Virus record (IMG/VR): IMGVR_UViG_3300036770_008700
Location: 58,896-122,895 of that record
Reading direction: 5' to 3' (one strand)
Length of the DNA stretch: 64,000 nucleotides
DNA from: a virus
The notes under the pieces were generated by a model. It did not search any database. It was not told the DNA's origin and was given only the letters and a program-made list of their open reading frames with translations. The translations under genes and the position numbers were made by a program. This document shows, in pieces, positions 52,653 to 61,999 of the stretch (positions are counted from its first letter, which is position 1; each line of letters begins with the position of its first letter).

Positions 52653-53261
52653 CTATTGAACAGAAACAGCCTTTTCTTTGCCTTTTCCTTGAACACAAGC
52701 AGCCTTAACAGCCTGTGAAAGAATAACAGAAATCCAAGGTTCACTCTGGGTTGGAAGATCTTCTCTCGCTGCTTTATTCCCAACCACAGACATAGCATAC
52801 CATTCATCAATATCAATCTCAACGTTATTCTTGGAAAGAATAAAAAGACTTAGTTGAGATACTGGAATATGCTGAAAACGTTCAGCAACGTTGTAATAAA
52901 TACCAAGCTTGTCACGATGCCAATCTGATGCGTTATCTACGTAATATTCTTTGTTTTCCGTTCCAACCTTGCCAATGTCGTGAAACAAAGAACAGAGAAT
53001 AACGCTTGAAGTAGCAACAGAATCCGTAAGATTGTATACTTGACGAAGCTTGGCGACGTTCTGCAACACTCGAAGAGAATGCTCCACAAGCCCACCGGGA
53101 TGACAACAAGTGTAATCCCGCTTTGTTGAAGCAGGTGCAAGCATGATCCGTTCTGAATTGTTGTCAACATATGATAGAATCGCTCCTCCCTTAGCACCAA
53201 GCTTCGCTACCTGAGTCTTGAAAAGCTCAAAGTTCTTGATAATGATTTGTTCCTGGTTCAT
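52653..53261 (-). CDS. HD-domain phosphohydrolase
   Basis: The product has 202 residues. Metal-binding HD residues are HPGGLVEHSLRV (H54, H61) and LFHDIGK (H94, D95). These proteins often act on nucleotides or RNA, or as metal-dependent nucleases; specificity is not clear. It starts in an ATGA overlap with the polymerase gene, a common position in phage replication operons. Confidence 0.8.
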   Translation of the reverse strand: MNQEQIIIKNFELFKTQVAKLGAKGGAILSYVDNNSERIMLAPASTKRDYTCCHPGGLVEHSLRVLQNVAKLRQVYNLTDSVATSSVILCSLFHDIGKVGTENKEYYVDNASDWHRDKLGIYYNVAERFQHIPVSQLSLFILSKNNVEIDIDEWYAMSVVGNKAAREDLPTQSEPWISVILSQAVKAACVQGKGKEKAVSVQ

Positions 53262-54379
53262 CTTGAAAACCCTTTGTCTGAGGACATGTAAAACGTAGTT
53301 GATTCTAAATTCTTAATGTCTACACTCCCCAGCTTACATAAACCATTAATCAAGCTAAAACAATTCTCGTGAATATCCAAAATCAATGCATCGTGAAGAA
53401 TGAATATCGGAACAATATACTCCTGATTATCTAGCTCTTCAACATACTGCAATATATTCAAGAAACCTAACATGGCAACGTCTACCGCTGTGCTCTGAAC
53501 ATAATGATTTACAAGAGTATGAGCTGTTTCTGTTTTAACTCTTCTACCATAAAAATTTGTGATATACCTAAATCCAGTTTCTTTCCATTGCTCATATAGC
53601 TTTGCTCTCAAACCTTCCAAACCAAACCATTCAGATATCTCTCCAACAACAGATTCTAAATCCCTAACGTTGGGTATACGTTGACGTAATGACTCTATTC
53701 CTGCTCCATATAGCTCAGATAACACAATCTTTTTTACCGCATCACGATCTACTTCTGGATTATCTTGGAACAATGAAAGCTTAACAGCATCATATATGTC
53801 TCGTTGTATCTCTTCTCTTGGTTGTGTTCCACTAGTAGACAACAACACTCTTGGTTCCAGTGATTTATAGTCAAGAGATACAATAGCTCCTTTATTCTTC
53901 CAACGGCTTTCTAACACGCTTCTATAAACCTTTGGAAGATGTAGCAACATTGGTCCAGAAACAGTCTTAAAACGTCCTGTAACGTTGCTAACACGGTCAT
54001 ATTCAACTGTTTGAGCATAACCATCTACATTAGGTTTAAACGATTGAATATGTCCTGTTGAATCCAGTTGAGAATATTGGTGGTATATTTCAATGTTAAT
54101 CTTTGCTGGTTGAATATATTCAAACACTTTTTCTGTTGGAACATATACGTTTTCCAGGTAAGACAAATCAAGATTATTGAGTTCTTGCTTGAACCTTTCT
54201 TGATCGTTCTCAATCGCTCTACAAAGCTTTTCTGGTAAGGTTAAATGCCAAGGTACACCAGAGCCTTGCAACCTTGGAGACAAGCCCTTATAAGCCCGTA
54301 TAAAGCGTTCTGGGGCTTGTTGAGGTTGCTTAACAAGGTATAGCTGCGAAACAAGTTTATCAATATAATCCATGACCAT
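53258..54379 (-). CDS. Family-A DNA polymerase core without exonuclease domain
   Basis: The product has 373 residues, less than half of full-length Pol I-type proteins (about 900) and smaller than T7 polymerase (704). Visible motifs are: GRFKTVSGPMLLHLP (residues 135-149, motif 1); SLDYKSLEPRVLL at 168-180 (motif A, D170); RDAVKKIVLSELYGAG at 212-227 (O-helix, motif B); NHYVQSTAVDV at 291-301; and LHDALILDIHE at 328-338 (motif C). In motif C, the usual HDE is HDA, so the Glu after Asp330 is replaced by Ala331. There is no 3'-5' exonuclease domain. It could pair with a separate exonuclease gene outside the window. Alternative start ATG at 54373. Confidence 0.85.
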   Translation of the reverse strand: MVMDYIDKLVSQLYLVKQPQQAPERFIRAYKGLSPRLQGSGVPWHLTLPEKLCRAIENDQERFKQELNNLDLSYLENVYVPTEKVFEYIQPAKINIEIYHQYSQLDSTGHIQSFKPNVDGYAQTVEYDRVSNVTGRFKTVSGPMLLHLPKVYRSVLESRWKNKGAIVSLDYKSLEPRVLLSTSGTQPREEIQRDIYDAVKLSLFQDNPEVDRDAVKKIVLSELYGAGIESLRQRIPNVRDLESVVGEISEWFGLEGLRAKLYEQWKETGFRYITNFYGRRVKTETAHTLVNHYVQSTAVDVAMLGFLNILQYVEELDNQEYIVPIFILHDALILDIHENCFSLINGLCKLGSVDIKNLESTTFYMSSDKGFSR

Positions 54380-54410
54380 ATGTTACCATATGATAAGATT
54401 AAACTATAGA

Positions 54411-57400
54411 TTATGGTTGCCCACTTACTGGTGCTGGTGCTGGCGGCGCTGATTGTTGCGTTCCTCCTGAGCCTCCTGAGCCTGGTCTGACAGTAGCAGA
54501 GCGACGACGATGGCGTCGAGGCGGAGTTTGAGGAGTTGCTGGGCTTTGTTGCGTTCCTGTTGTTGATGTCATTCTAGCAAGTGTTTCCGCAGCATTGTCT
54601 AGTTGAGTTATTAGGTTTCGGTAACGACCAAAAGCATCAACTGCTGTAAACTTAATTGTTGTTTCAAAACTACCAGCTTCAATTTTATGTTGCAACCCCG
54701 TAATGAAATACATGTTGTCAATAGAAGTGTTGGTGTTATAATCAACAAATATTTCTTGTCCGTAACGTAGAATTGGACAACCTAAACTTGTCATGCTTAG
54801 TTCAACTGGGTAAACACTTAAAGGAACACCACCGGCTTGTTGGCCGTTTGGTTGAACAGGTGAAGCGTTAAGAGAACGTTGAATGTTGATTGTGTTCAAT
54901 GCAGGGTCGCTTTGTGAACCAACAGCAGCTGTTTTAATAGCTGTTCCCATAGCACCATAAATGATGTGAGGCATTCCTTTCATAATATACTCTTTAAGTC
55001 TTTGTGGTCCACCAGAGAAACGATAAACTGGTTCACCATTAAGCCCTGTTCCAACTTCGTCAATCAATCTTAGACCTCTTGGACCAACTTCTTGTACTAC
55101 GGTATTATGTAAATTTCTCCAGTTTTGCTGTAAATCACTGATATTTTGGTTTCCACCCTCTTGAGTTCTTGCCAATTGTTCATTTGCTTCTCTTTGTTCA
55201 GTATTGCCTGGATAAGAACTTAAAGTTCCAAGAACATTGTCTGTTGCAAGAGTTAACAGTTCCCGATATGCATTATTAGGAGAACATGCTTTGTCAAAGA
55301 TATGAATCTTGAGAATGGTTTCACTGGCAGCTGACGGATCACTTCTTGTTGCTGGTAATGCTTCAGTTTCAAATGTAACTTGTGGAGGAACAAAATCTGG
55401 GTGTCCACTAATGTTTGCTCGTTCCATATTATATCGCATTTGACTATCAAAATTACGAGTAATGGCTTCTACTTGACCTTCGTTATTGATTCTGTATAAA
55501 GTGTTGATTCCGTAAGCTGGATTCATTACGTCGTCAACAATCTTTGATGTAATAAAGTTTAAAAACTCGTTGACGCTCAAGTTGACTGCTCTGCTTGCAT
55601 TTTCCATACGCATTCTTCCATACTCACGAATAAAGTAACTTACTTGAACTGGAAACTGAGATATGTTGCAGCGACTCATCCAACCTGCTTTGTTGTTGAA
55701 GTTGTAAAAGTACAATTGAACTTCTTTAAATTTTGGTGTACCATCAGAATTTTTTAAAGCAGCCAAAGGTTTAGCAACAAATGCCGTTATTAAGGTACCA
55801 AGAGAAAAAACATTAGTTGGACCTCCTGTAAGATTTTCAAGTGTTAGGCCAGCAGGAAGCGCACTACTTCTATTATTTCCAGTTGAAGGTAGTTGATTGT
55901 CTGTATTTGGATTTTCGGAAGAACCTCGTGCTGGTTCTCTAACTCTACCAATGTATGTTTTTATGTAATTCCAAGCCAGGATTGGTATACCAGCCAAAAA
56001 CACGTCGTTGTAGTAATTGTCTGCGGTTGGACGACTGTTATTGCTAACTTGATTAATTCTATTGAGAATTTGTCTTATTTCTGCATTAAGTGTTTGGGAT
56101 ACACTGGCTAACAATCTATCCTCTCCAGGCCCAGTTGGGTTTCTACCAGTTATTGGACCAATCAACCTGTCGATAGATGTTTGTAGTTCTGTGGATGGTC
56201 CACGAAGTCTTGCATTCTGGGCTCTGTCATTTAATGTAGCTCGCAAATCACGCAAATTTCTTAAAGTTTCTCCAGAAAGAACCAAGTTGTTTGTGGCGTC
56301 ACCAGCAGCACTTAAGCCTTGCAAACCACGAACTTCTCTTCTATGTGTAGAATTTTCAGAGTTACCATTTTGATTTGGGAAAACCACAGCACCCAATCTG
56401 TTAATGGTTTGAGATAGTCTTTCAATTTGCCTTATTTGAGTCTGAATGCGGCCAGAAGCTGCTTCACCAACAATAGAAAGTTCAGTGCTTTCAGCAGTTC
56501 CTCTGCCAATCAAATTCAAAGTTATGTTAACTTGTCCAACTTCGTCAAAGTTAAAGTTGCTTGTAATAATTGTAAAATGCTCAACAGAACGTGTTAGGTT
56601 TAAAAGATCTGCGTATGGATTAACATTCTCTTCTGTATCTGGATGTAACCAACCATATTCCACCTCAAGAAATGTTTCACCAAAACGGTCTGGTTTAACG
56701 AAATCAGCAAACTCTGCCATTCGTGAGCGGTCATGCAAAACTATTTCTAATGTTGCTGTTCGTGTTCCCTGTAAACCATACGCACTTCTAACTTCAACGC
56801 TGAATGATTTAATTGAAGCCAAAGGACGAAAAGGATCAATGATAGGCGCTAAATGGTTTTCTGTTTGTTTTGATCCTTCAACGTTTTGCATTGATTGAGG
56901 CATTCGAAACAACTCAAGACCTGTTACCGTGTATGTATCAAAGTTAACAGCAGATCTACGATTGCCATTCACAGAACCAGTTGGTATTTGATTCGAACGT
57001 GCAAAAGCATAAAGAGAAACGTTTGATGGAGTTGGTTGACCAATATCTCTTGCTCCTTCAACAAACTTTTGTAAAGTAATAGCACTAAGCTTTTGGTCCT
57101 GAATAGTTTGCCTTGTTGAGAAAAACTTAATGTTCAATACAGGGGTTGCTCTTGTAAATTCTAATGTTGGTACGCTGTTAAAAAACACAGTCAACAACTC
57201 AGCATTCTTCTCTCCAGACATTAACAAAGGATGGTCCATACGAAGAGCAACTATCCTATTCTTGAAATCAGCCTGTGACTGTTCTTCGGGTAATACAGGT
57301 ACAGCTCTTGATAAATTTGGAAAATAAACGTTGTTTTCAAGTCTTGCTTGTGGATTACTGCCACCTGGAGTGGATACTGCTTCATTGCAATAATGGATTT

Positions 57401-57839
57401 TCACGCAACGTGCAATGTCGGATATGTTAGCAGGATTTCCATTCGCAAGATTATTAAGTTCACTCATTACTGAACCTACTGAACCAGAAGTCTGTAGAAT
57501 AGGTTTCGTTGAGCTATTGTCCCCATCCATTAATATTTCAAAAACAGGAACCAATCTAGGATCGGATCTTAATCTTGCATCTATTGCTGCTTCACGAACA
57601 TCAGCAGCATTCGTTGCCGTTCGGCTACCAATAATTGATGTGGCGCCTGTCGCTGCTGGTGTTGTTTCTCTTTCTCGAATAACCTGACGCAAAGAAAGAG
57701 CCGTGGCTATGTCGCCAGTAGTAATAAATCCATAATATCTACGAAAATACCTTTTTAACTCACTTAATCGTTGATTTTTTCTTGCACGAAGAGCTGTTGG
57801 ATTTAAAGCTAAATCGTTTTCTGAGTCTAGATATAACAT
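54411..57839 (-). CDS. Very large virion protein, tail-associated
   Basis: The product has 1142 residues. A helical N-terminus (LNPTALRARKNQRLSELKRY) is followed by a long Asn/Thr/Ser-rich body. It contains SFSVEVRSAYGLQGTRTATLEIVL-like and FLEVEYGWLHPDTEENVNPY segments repeated in other large-phage structural proteins, and a C-terminal Pro/Gly/Arg tail. No catalytic motif is seen. It lies between the polymerase and a LysM-like tail gene. Role as a hub, tail-tip or baseplate component is inferred from position. Confidence 0.65.
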   Translation of the reverse strand: MLYLDSENDLALNPTALRARKNQRLSELKRYFRRYYGFITTGDIATALSLRQVIRERETTPAATGATSIIGSRTATNAADVREAAIDARLRSDPRLVPVFEILMDGDNSSTKPILQTSGSVGSVMSELNNLANGNPANISDIARCVKIHYCNEAVSTPGGSNPQARLENNVYFPNLSRAVPVLPEEQSQADFKNRIVALRMDHPLLMSGEKNAELLTVFFNSVPTLEFTRATPVLNIKFFSTRQTIQDQKLSAITLQKFVEGARDIGQPTPSNVSLYAFARSNQIPTGSVNGNRRSAVNFDTYTVTGLELFRMPQSMQNVEGSKQTENHLAPIIDPFRPLASIKSFSVEVRSAYGLQGTRTATLEIVLHDRSRMAEFADFVKPDRFGETFLEVEYGWLHPDTEENVNPYADLLNLTRSVEHFTIITSNFNFDEVGQVNITLNLIGRGTAESTELSIVGEAASGRIQTQIRQIERLSQTINRLGAVVFPNQNGNSENSTHRREVRGLQGLSAAGDATNNLVLSGETLRNLRDLRATLNDRAQNARLRGPSTELQTSIDRLIGPITGRNPTGPGEDRLLASVSQTLNAEIRQILNRINQVSNNSRPTADNYYNDVFLAGIPILAWNYIKTYIGRVREPARGSSENPNTDNQLPSTGNNRSSALPAGLTLENLTGGPTNVFSLGTLITAFVAKPLAALKNSDGTPKFKEVQLYFYNFNNKAGWMSRCNISQFPVQVSYFIREYGRMRMENASRAVNLSVNEFLNFITSKIVDDVMNPAYGINTLYRINNEGQVEAITRNFDSQMRYNMERANISGHPDFVPPQVTFETEALPATRSDPSAASETILKIHIFDKACSPNNAYRELLTLATDNVLGTLSSYPGNTEQREANEQLARTQEGGNQNISDLQQNWRNLHNTVVQEVGPRGLRLIDEVGTGLNGEPVYRFSGGPQRLKEYIMKGMPHIIYGAMGTAIKTAAVGSQSDPALNTINIQRSLNASPVQPNGQQAGGVPLSVYPVELSMTSLGCPILRYGQEIFVDYNTNTSIDNMYFITGLQHKIEAGSFETTIKFTAVDAFGRYRNLITQLDNAAETLARMTSTTGTQQSPATPQTPPRRHRRRSATVRPGSGGSGGTQQSAPPAPAPVSGQP

Positions 57840-57873
57840 GTTTTTACCCTAAGTAGGCGAAGGGAGGTTTCTT

Positions 57874-58167
57874 TCAACCTAAGAACTGAAGTGTTTGCTG
57901 TAGGTTTGGAATCACGATTCTTGTGTTTGGGGGCACTTGTAGTGACCAACCAATATTTGATGCGGCGGCTATTAACCAGTAGTATTTACCCTCACCGTAA
58001 TATTGCCCAGCTAACACATCAAGACGTATAATTTCCTTCAAAATTATTACTTCAGAACTTATAAGCCCATTTGCTATAGCACTGCGAATGTTTGCCACAG
58101 TTTCACTTGTGCCATATTGAAAATTAAAATCTAGCTTTGGTGTTAAAAGATATCTACTTGTTGCCAT
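57874..58167 (-). CDS. Baseplate protein, gp53/LysM-like
   Basis: The product has 97 residues. It carries the LysM-like tail pattern: DVLAGQYYGEGKYYWLIAAASNI and GWSLQVPPNTRIVIPN, as in T4 gp53 and phage tail protein X. Such proteins bind sugar backbones or help join the wedge and tail tube. It is next to two large tail genes on the same strand. Confidence 0.8.
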   Translation of the reverse strand: MATSRYLLTPKLDFNFQYGTSETVANIRSAIANGLISSEVIILKEIIRLDVLAGQYYGEGKYYWLIAAASNIGWSLQVPPNTRIVIPNLQQTLQFLG

Positions 58168-58175
58168 GGTTTTAT

Positions 58176-61100
58176 TTAACCCCTGCGGTTGTAGTACAAA
58201 GGATCTCCCTTGTCAACAGAAAAATAATCGTTTCCATCACCAGAGAAACTAGTAGGACCGTTACTTGGACTTGGTGAAGCTGGGATTCCTCTGTCTGGTG
58301 GATTGGTACCATTATTAACAAAGTGATTAGAAGTTTTACCAACAGGCCAGATTGGTGCCATCATGATACCCTTAGCATCAAGTCCAGGTGTAATGTCATG
58401 GATAACAGCCATTTGCAACTGCACAGTAACAAACATAGGAGCACGTAGAAACTCGCTGCTATCAATACCCCAACTACCTTTAGCTTCGCCATAATCAATC
58501 TTAAAACTTGTAATAACTCCAGCAAGACCTTTGCCGCCAGAAGAGTTGAAAGCTTTCATGACTGGGTTTTGGTTTTCGTCGTAAAAATTTTGAGGTGTTA
58601 TTAAGTTTAGTTCAGTAGATTGCTGTTGAGTAGATTGCTGTTGAGTAGATTGCTGTTCTGACGACGTTGCCTGATTCTCTAGTCTTCTTGATTGACGTTG
58701 AAGCAAAAAAACTGTAGATGATCTATCAAGGATTGAGTTTAGTTGATTAATTGTTATTGTTGTGTCATTAGTATTTCCTTGAGTAATTTTGTATTGTGGC
58801 AAATTCTGAACCTCTCTCTCTTCATTAAAAATGAAAAAATCAGGGAAATAAGTTACAGGTCTGACAGTTATACGATCTCTATCAACAGTTTGTATTGTGG
58901 CAAAAATTCTACCTTCGCTTCGAGAATCAGATCGAATTATTCCTTGTGTTGTGCGATAATTTGCAATATTAGGAAAACTACGTGCAACAAACATAACTTC
59001 ATCACCTGGGGCAAATAAATCACCTACAGCATAAGTTGCTACACTCGATGCGTTACGCCTTTGTCCTGAGCGTCTTCTAGGTTGCGCTTGTTGTTCCTGT
59101 GTGCTGGTTCCTATGACACGTCCTTCCTGCAATTTTTCTGCTCTTGTGGGCTGCACTCTCGACGCTGTTCCTCCTGCTGCTGGTGCTGCTGGTGCTGCTG
59201 CCGTTCCTCCTGCTGCTGGTGCTGCTGGTGCTGCTGCCGTTCGTGGCCTTGGGCTTCTTCTAGAATCTACATTGTAATCTTCTAAGGTAGAAATACCAAA
59301 CAATCTTGCAACAGCCATTTTGCTATAGTTAGACTTGAAAAGATCACCAAGACGTAAACGTATCACAGGAGTTGCACCAGGAATCTGAGAAAATGGTTGA
59401 ATAAATCTAAGGTTATCAACTGTTATCTTTCTGCCTTGTGTCCATTGTGGATATATCATCATTGCAAGACGATTTACTTTGTACCACATAATGTCGTGGT
59501 CTTCTGGATTCATTGCAACCATCTTAAAGTTTACAGAAACATTTCTTGTTGTTGATTTATAGATCTGAACTTTATCCATGCGCCCATAACCGTCTTGCGA
59601 AGTATATTCCACATTGAAATCTTCTGATGCTTCCTCCAAAAAAGCATGAAAAGAAAGTATTTCATTTGTTCTTAAGTCATGGATATAAAACGGCATGAAG
59701 TCGGATTCCAATTCATCTTCAACAGCCTTTACAACGGATGGATCAATTCTTCCGGTAGTTGCGGAATTGAAACGTTCTATTGGTGTCCCTGTAATTTGAG
59801 AGCTTTCATAATTCGCCGGGTAACCGACACTAATACCCATATCCCGCCAATTATCTCTACTTGATGAACCAACTGTTTCAAATCCTGCGTTGCCAAACGA
59901 ATTGGCAGCACCAAAAAGCGGTAAATTTAACATTCCAGCATTTTTGTTGCTCCAGATTAAACCGTTTTGATTGCTTAAACGAGATTTCGAAATGTAATTG
60001 TATCTATTATCTGGTAGACTATCAACATAGGATACGTTGCTTCCTGTTACCATCAATGAACTATTGTTTGGATTACCCTCTTTTATATTGCTCTGAACTC
60101 TTGATGCTATATCAACCTCAAATCTAATCTTGTCACCAATCCCTAATAAAACATTTATAAAGCGAACAATTTTAAGGTCACGAATCTTACGGAAAAGGTT
60201 TCCAATACCAGCAATAGAAGGTCCACCAGTGAAATCTAAAGCTGTGTTTTCAACCAATGTTATTCCGCTTCTTAAAAGTTCTCTAAGAATAACGTTTAAT
60301 CTTCCGCTTTCTGTTAGAACCTTTAATGATGCGTTTGCAGCCTGTTGTCCTGCTGTTACTGTAGTTGCTAAGTTTCCTCCAAAAAAACTAAAGCCAAAAA
60401 ACTCTTGGATACCTGCATTTAAGCAATCTTCTGTTCGGTGACGAGTGTAAGAAAATATACCTTGAGTACCAAGAAACTGTGATGCTATATCTCCACCATC
60501 AATCTTGCTTAAAGGATACACGCCAGAATCTTGCAAAACAGAAACACCTAAAAGTCTTTGTTTTTCATTATTATCGAGATTTGCAAATGAACTTGCAGCG
60601 TTATCACCTATAAGATCCCTGTTTCTGTTTATAATTCCAGTAAGAATGTTTAGCAAAATTACAAAAGCTAAAATCATTGCAACACACAACGCTATTTGTC
60701 CTAATGATATAAGAGAATCGAACTGGGAATAAACGTTGTAAAACGATCCATATGTCTGAATATCGTCTGTGTTGTCGATAAAGTTTGCGTTGTTTGGTTT
60801 CGAAACACCTGTTAGTTTTTGTATTTGATATGCTGGGGTGAACCTGCCAAGACTTACACGTTTACCGATTCTTTGCTCGGAAGGAATAGCCATTCTTGCT
60901 TCAACTTCAGCAGCACTATCTGTTGAGCGAACAGTATAATCAAGTCCTGCGCTACCTTGAACAGCTTCAAACATGATGTTAAGACCAATGTTTTTCATCT
61001 GTTCGATGGTCATTGAAGGAACACCAGTTTGTGTTTCCTCTGCTGATCTTACGTAACTACCAGTTACATAGTTGACGTTGTTTCCTATGTTTTTATAAAA

Positions 61101-61757
61101 GTAAGAGCCAAGAGTTATTTTACCATCATTTTTGTCTTGAGAGATTTCTGGGGTTACGGTTTTGTTAACACTGTTGTGACCTCTTGTTGCTAGCAACGTT
61201 TTGTCAACTATGCGCCCATGAGCAGCTGCATTGCCTGTGTTAATGAAAAGTTTTTGGTATAGGTTTAAGTTAAAGTTTCTTGGTCCTTCAGCGTTGTTGT
61301 TTTTGTAGTTAATACCAACTGGGTCTGGGGTTACATTAGCTATTATGGGAAACTGTGTGGGTTGACTATTGAATTCTATTTTGGCATTAGGAATACCGCT
61401 GATATCGATGTATTTCGGCTGTCTCGAATCTTCATCATTTTCAAAACCAACTTTTTGAACAGGTACCGCAACAACAGGAATGTTGTTTACCTGTGATCTT
61501 TCAGAGGCATACTCAGCAAATCTATCAAGTATTGGTTGTGCTATATCAACTTCTCGATCAATAACTGGTGCTGCTGGTATTGTATCTCCATTTTGATAGA
61601 AAATCGTTAAACGTCTTTGAGTTACAACTGGTGCTGTTGCGCTCGGAGCTAATGGTGTTGTTGAACTTGGAGCTAAAGGTGCACCTCCTTGTACTGTTGG
61701 TGTTGTTGGGCTAGGAGCATTTAAAAGATTTTCATCAATTGGAACAATAGGTGGCAT
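58176..61757 (-). CDS. Very large tail protein with a membrane-like segment and repeats
   Basis: The product has 1193 residues. The N-terminal 45 residues are Pro/Thr-rich. A hydrophobic segment at about 353-377 (QIALCVAMILAFVILLNILTG) could cross a membrane. The region near 720-790 has NVSVNFKMVAMNPEDHDIMWY and RLAMMIYPQWTQGRK, which I associate with large-phage tail proteins. Two exact 12-residue repeats of Ala/Pro/Gly (840-863) and three QQQST units (about 1034-1048) occur. Possible roles are central hub, or tail-tip protein. Not matched to a named family. Confidence 0.65.
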   Translation of the reverse strand: MPPIVPIDENLLNAPSPTTPTVQGGAPLAPSSTTPLAPSATAPVVTQRRLTIFYQNGDTIPAAPVIDREVDIAQPILDRFAEYASERSQVNNIPVVAVPVQKVGFENDEDSRQPKYIDISGIPNAKIEFNSQPTQFPIIANVTPDPVGINYKNNNAEGPRNFNLNLYQKLFINTGNAAAHGRIVDKTLLATRGHNSVNKTVTPEISQDKNDGKITLGSYFYKNIGNNVNYVTGSYVRSAEETQTGVPSMTIEQMKNIGLNIMFEAVQGSAGLDYTVRSTDSAAEVEARMAIPSEQRIGKRVSLGRFTPAYQIQKLTGVSKPNNANFIDNTDDIQTYGSFYNVYSQFDSLISLGQIALCVAMILAFVILLNILTGIINRNRDLIGDNAASSFANLDNNEKQRLLGVSVLQDSGVYPLSKIDGGDIASQFLGTQGIFSYTRHRTEDCLNAGIQEFFGFSFFGGNLATTVTAGQQAANASLKVLTESGRLNVILRELLRSGITLVENTALDFTGGPSIAGIGNLFRKIRDLKIVRFINVLLGIGDKIRFEVDIASRVQSNIKEGNPNNSSLMVTGSNVSYVDSLPDNRYNYISKSRLSNQNGLIWSNKNAGMLNLPLFGAANSFGNAGFETVGSSSRDNWRDMGISVGYPANYESSQITGTPIERFNSATTGRIDPSVVKAVEDELESDFMPFYIHDLRTNEILSFHAFLEEASEDFNVEYTSQDGYGRMDKVQIYKSTTRNVSVNFKMVAMNPEDHDIMWYKVNRLAMMIYPQWTQGRKITVDNLRFIQPFSQIPGATPVIRLRLGDLFKSNYSKMAVARLFGISTLEDYNVDSRRSPRPRTAAAPAAPAAGGTAAAPAAPAAGGTASRVQPTRAEKLQEGRVIGTSTQEQQAQPRRRSGQRRNASSVATYAVGDLFAPGDEVMFVARSFPNIANYRTTQGIIRSDSRSEGRIFATIQTVDRDRITVRPVTYFPDFFIFNEEREVQNLPQYKITQGNTNDTTITINQLNSILDRSSTVFLLQRQSRRLENQATSSEQQSTQQQSTQQQSTELNLITPQNFYDENQNPVMKAFNSSGGKGLAGVITSFKIDYGEAKGSWGIDSSEFLRAPMFVTVQLQMAVIHDITPGLDAKGIMMAPIWPVGKTSNHFVNNGTNPPDRGIPASPSPSNGPTSFSGDGNDYFSVDKGDPLYYNRRG
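58614..58658 (-). repeat. Three tandem copies of a 15-base unit
   Basis: The unit AGTAGATTGCTGTTG is repeated three times, the last with one changed base. On the coding strand it encodes QQQST repeats in the 1193-residue tail protein. It is prone to copy-number change by slippage. Confidence 0.75.
59167..59238 (-). repeat. Two exact tandem copies of a 36-base unit
   Basis: The 36-base unit starting GTTCCTCCTGCTGCTGGTG is present twice with no differences. On the coding strand it gives a 12-residue Ala/Pro/Gly repeat in the large tail protein. It looks like a recent duplication within a flexible linker. Confidence 0.8.
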
Positions 61758-61776
61758 GAGTTACCTTGTTAGATAA

Positions 61777-61974
61777 CTATTTAGAAGCTTGTTTTTTGGC
61801 TATTTCTTCGTATGCTTGTGAAAGACCATTAAACTTACCTTGAAGTTGATCAAGCATACCTTCAATAGCTATAACAGTTTTTTCTCTTTCTTTTGCATCT
61901 TCAATTTGCTCTAAAAGTCCTTTGATCACTTGATTTTTTAGTACTTGCTCACGTAGTTCTTTGTTTGTTAACAT
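61777..61974 (-). CDS. Small helical tail-module protein
   Basis: The product has 65 residues, almost all coiled-coil-like helix (NKELREQVLKNQVIKGLLEQ, then AKEREKTVIAIEGMLDQLQG). It may be an assembly chaperone or small tail component for the large protein gene next to it. The gap to the tape-measure-like gene is 25 bases. No family recognised. Confidence 0.6.
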   Translation of the reverse strand: MLTNKELREQVLKNQVIKGLLEQIEDAKEREKTVIAIEGMLDQLQGKFNGLSQAYEEIAKKQASK

Positions 61975-61999
61975 GTTTTATTGCCTATTAATTAGTTTA

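Noticed and set aside
53258-53261. Polymerase/HD gene junction as a second fractured gene
   Set aside because: The HD protein has its own complete domain and the junction is a normal ATGA overlap; no intein motif is present at either end.
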